DNA from: G963668655 sp963668655
GTDB lineage: Bacteria > Myxococcota_A > SURF-8
DNA length: 64,000 bases
Direction of reading: 5' to 3'
Assembly (NCBI GenBank): GCA_963668655.2
Contig: CAXXPQ010000003.1
Coordinates: 186,001-250,000, forward strand
Shown here: positions 63,375 to 64,000 of the stretch, one piece after another
Numbering within the stretch: position 1 is the first letter of the stretch
How the letters are laid out: every line of letters starts with the position of its first letter
The notes under the pieces: generated by a model
The model's input: the letters and a program-made list of their open reading frames with translations, nothing else
The model's database searches: none
Told to the model about the DNA's origin: nothing
Made by a program: the position numbers and the translations under genes

Positions 63375-64000
63375 TCAACCCACGCTTCCTTCCAGGCTCA
63401 CCGCCAGAAGGTTTTTGGCCTCCACCGCGAACTCCATGGGCAGTTTCCCGAAGACCTCCTTGCAGAAACCGTTCACGATCATGGAAACGGCGTCTTCCTC
63501 CGGAATTCCCCGGGAACGCAGGTAGAAAAGCTGCTCGTCGCTGATTTTCGAAGTGGTGGCTTCGTGCTCCACCTGGGCACCGTCCCGGGAAACCTCGATA
63601 TACGGAAACGTGTGCGCGCCGCAACGGTCTCCGATCAGCAGCGAATCGCACTGGGTGTAGTTCCGGGCGTTCTCGGCGGTCGGAGCGACTTTCACCAGTC
63701 CGCGATAACTGTTCTGGCCCCGGCCTGCGGAGATGCCCTTTGAAATGATGGTGCTGCGCGTATTCTTCCCGATGTGGATCATCTTGGTTCCGGTGTCCGC
63801 CTGCTGCCGGTTGGCGGTCAGGGCCACGGAGTAGAATTCGCCGACGGAGTTGTCGCCCAGCAGCACGACACTGGGGTATTTCCAGGTGATCGCCGAGCCG
63901 GTTTCAACCTGCGTCCAGGAAATCTTTGCGTTTTCCATGGCTTTTCCGCGTTTGACCACGAAATTGTAGATTCCGCCCCGGCCTTCCTCGTCGCCCGGAT
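63375..64000 (-). CDS. sufB: Fe-S cluster assembly protein SufB (5' end outside window)
   Basis: C-terminal 208 codons of SufB; the frame continues past 64000, giving GDEEGRGGIYNFVVKRGKAMENAKISWTQVETGSAITWKYPSV. Landmarks: TRSTIISKGISAGRGQNSYRGLVKV, ARNYTQCDSLLIGDRCGAHTFPYIEV (scaffold Cys), EATTSKISDEQLFYLRSRGI, FCKEVFGKLPMEFAVEAKNLL. It is the first visible gene of the suf operon; promoter and any regulator (IscR/SufR) lie beyond the window. Confidence 0.95.
   Translation of the reverse strand, partial: PGDEEGRGGIYNFVVKRGKAMENAKISWTQVETGSAITWKYPSVVLLGDNSVGEFYSVALTANRQQADTGTKMIHIGKNTRSTIISKGISAGRGQNSYRGLVKVAPTAENARNYTQCDSLLIGDRCGAHTFPYIEVSRDGAQVEHEATTSKISDEQLFYLRSRGIPEEDAVSMIVNGFCKEVFGKLPMEFAVEAKNLLAVSLEGSVG

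Overview
The window reads as chromosomal DNA of a Gram-negative, deltaproteobacterial-type bacterium (Myxococcota or a related uncultured lineage). This is an inference from gene content, since no rRNA gene is present. The supporting signs are many lipoproteins and signal-peptide proteins, cysteine-rich secreted proteins with Asp-Gly-Asp acidic linkers, a MYXO-CTERM-like C-terminal anchor, a 13-haem cytochrome, a type IV pilus retraction ATPase, and short-spaced or overlapping operons at moderately high GC. About 44 protein genes fill almost the whole window. I saw no tRNA, rRNA, CRISPR array, transposase or phage gene.

Layout. 0.2-3.7 kb (+): a UspA protein, then an outer-membrane beta-barrel, a 13-haem cytochrome and an Ig-like lipoprotein, which look like a porin-cytochrome electron conduit. 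3.75-4.06 kb: a gene-free region with nested inverted repeats. 4.1-7.2 kb (-): two paralogous DsbD-N-like secreted proteins, Hsp20, a DciA/DUF721 protein and a leucine-dehydrogenase homologue lacking both catalytic lysines. 7.7-10.3 kb (+): L-aspartate oxidase and a zinc-ribbon/double-FHA protein. 10.4-16.3 kb (-): a secreted M14 carboxypeptidase with an acidic linker and sorting tail, three small secreted proteins (two of them paralogues) and an M30-like metalloprotease lipoprotein.

16.6-31.7 kb (+): the most unusual part. Four consecutive genes follow a good sigma-70 promoter: a membrane-anchored GspE-type ATPase, a 1,299-residue AsmA/YdbH-like protein starting at TTG, a DUF1318 lipoprotein, and a 2,859-residue lipoprotein with a TolB-like propeller, TPR arrays and two CHAT (caspase-like) domains, the first degenerate and the second with intact His/Cys. 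I propose an undescribed envelope-spanning system.

31.7-38.2 kb (+): pncC/cinA-C, recA, pilT, recX, alaS and a small membrane protein. 38.1-40.9 kb (-): a large polytopic GT-C-like membrane protein. 41.2-44.4 kb (+): a metal ABC transporter (binding protein, ATPase, permease) whose permease is fused to an MntR/DtxR-type repressor. 44.4-51.5 kb (-): an M19 dipeptidase, an anaerobic glycerol-3-phosphate dehydrogenase operon (glpA, glpB, and a short glpC-like Fe-S anchor) and a Cys-rich secreted protein. 51.8-55.2 kb (+): a neutral-ceramidase lipoprotein carrying an apparently circularly permuted PPC domain, ending in a strong terminator. 55.3-59.5 kb: a small secreted protein and an MFS transporter (-), then a divergent TMTC-like membrane/TPR protein (+). 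59.5-64.0 kb (-): the SUF Fe-S cluster operon sufB(partial)-sufC-sufD-sufS-sufU, with sufB running off the end.

Functions are assigned by reading motifs in the translations. No database search was run.
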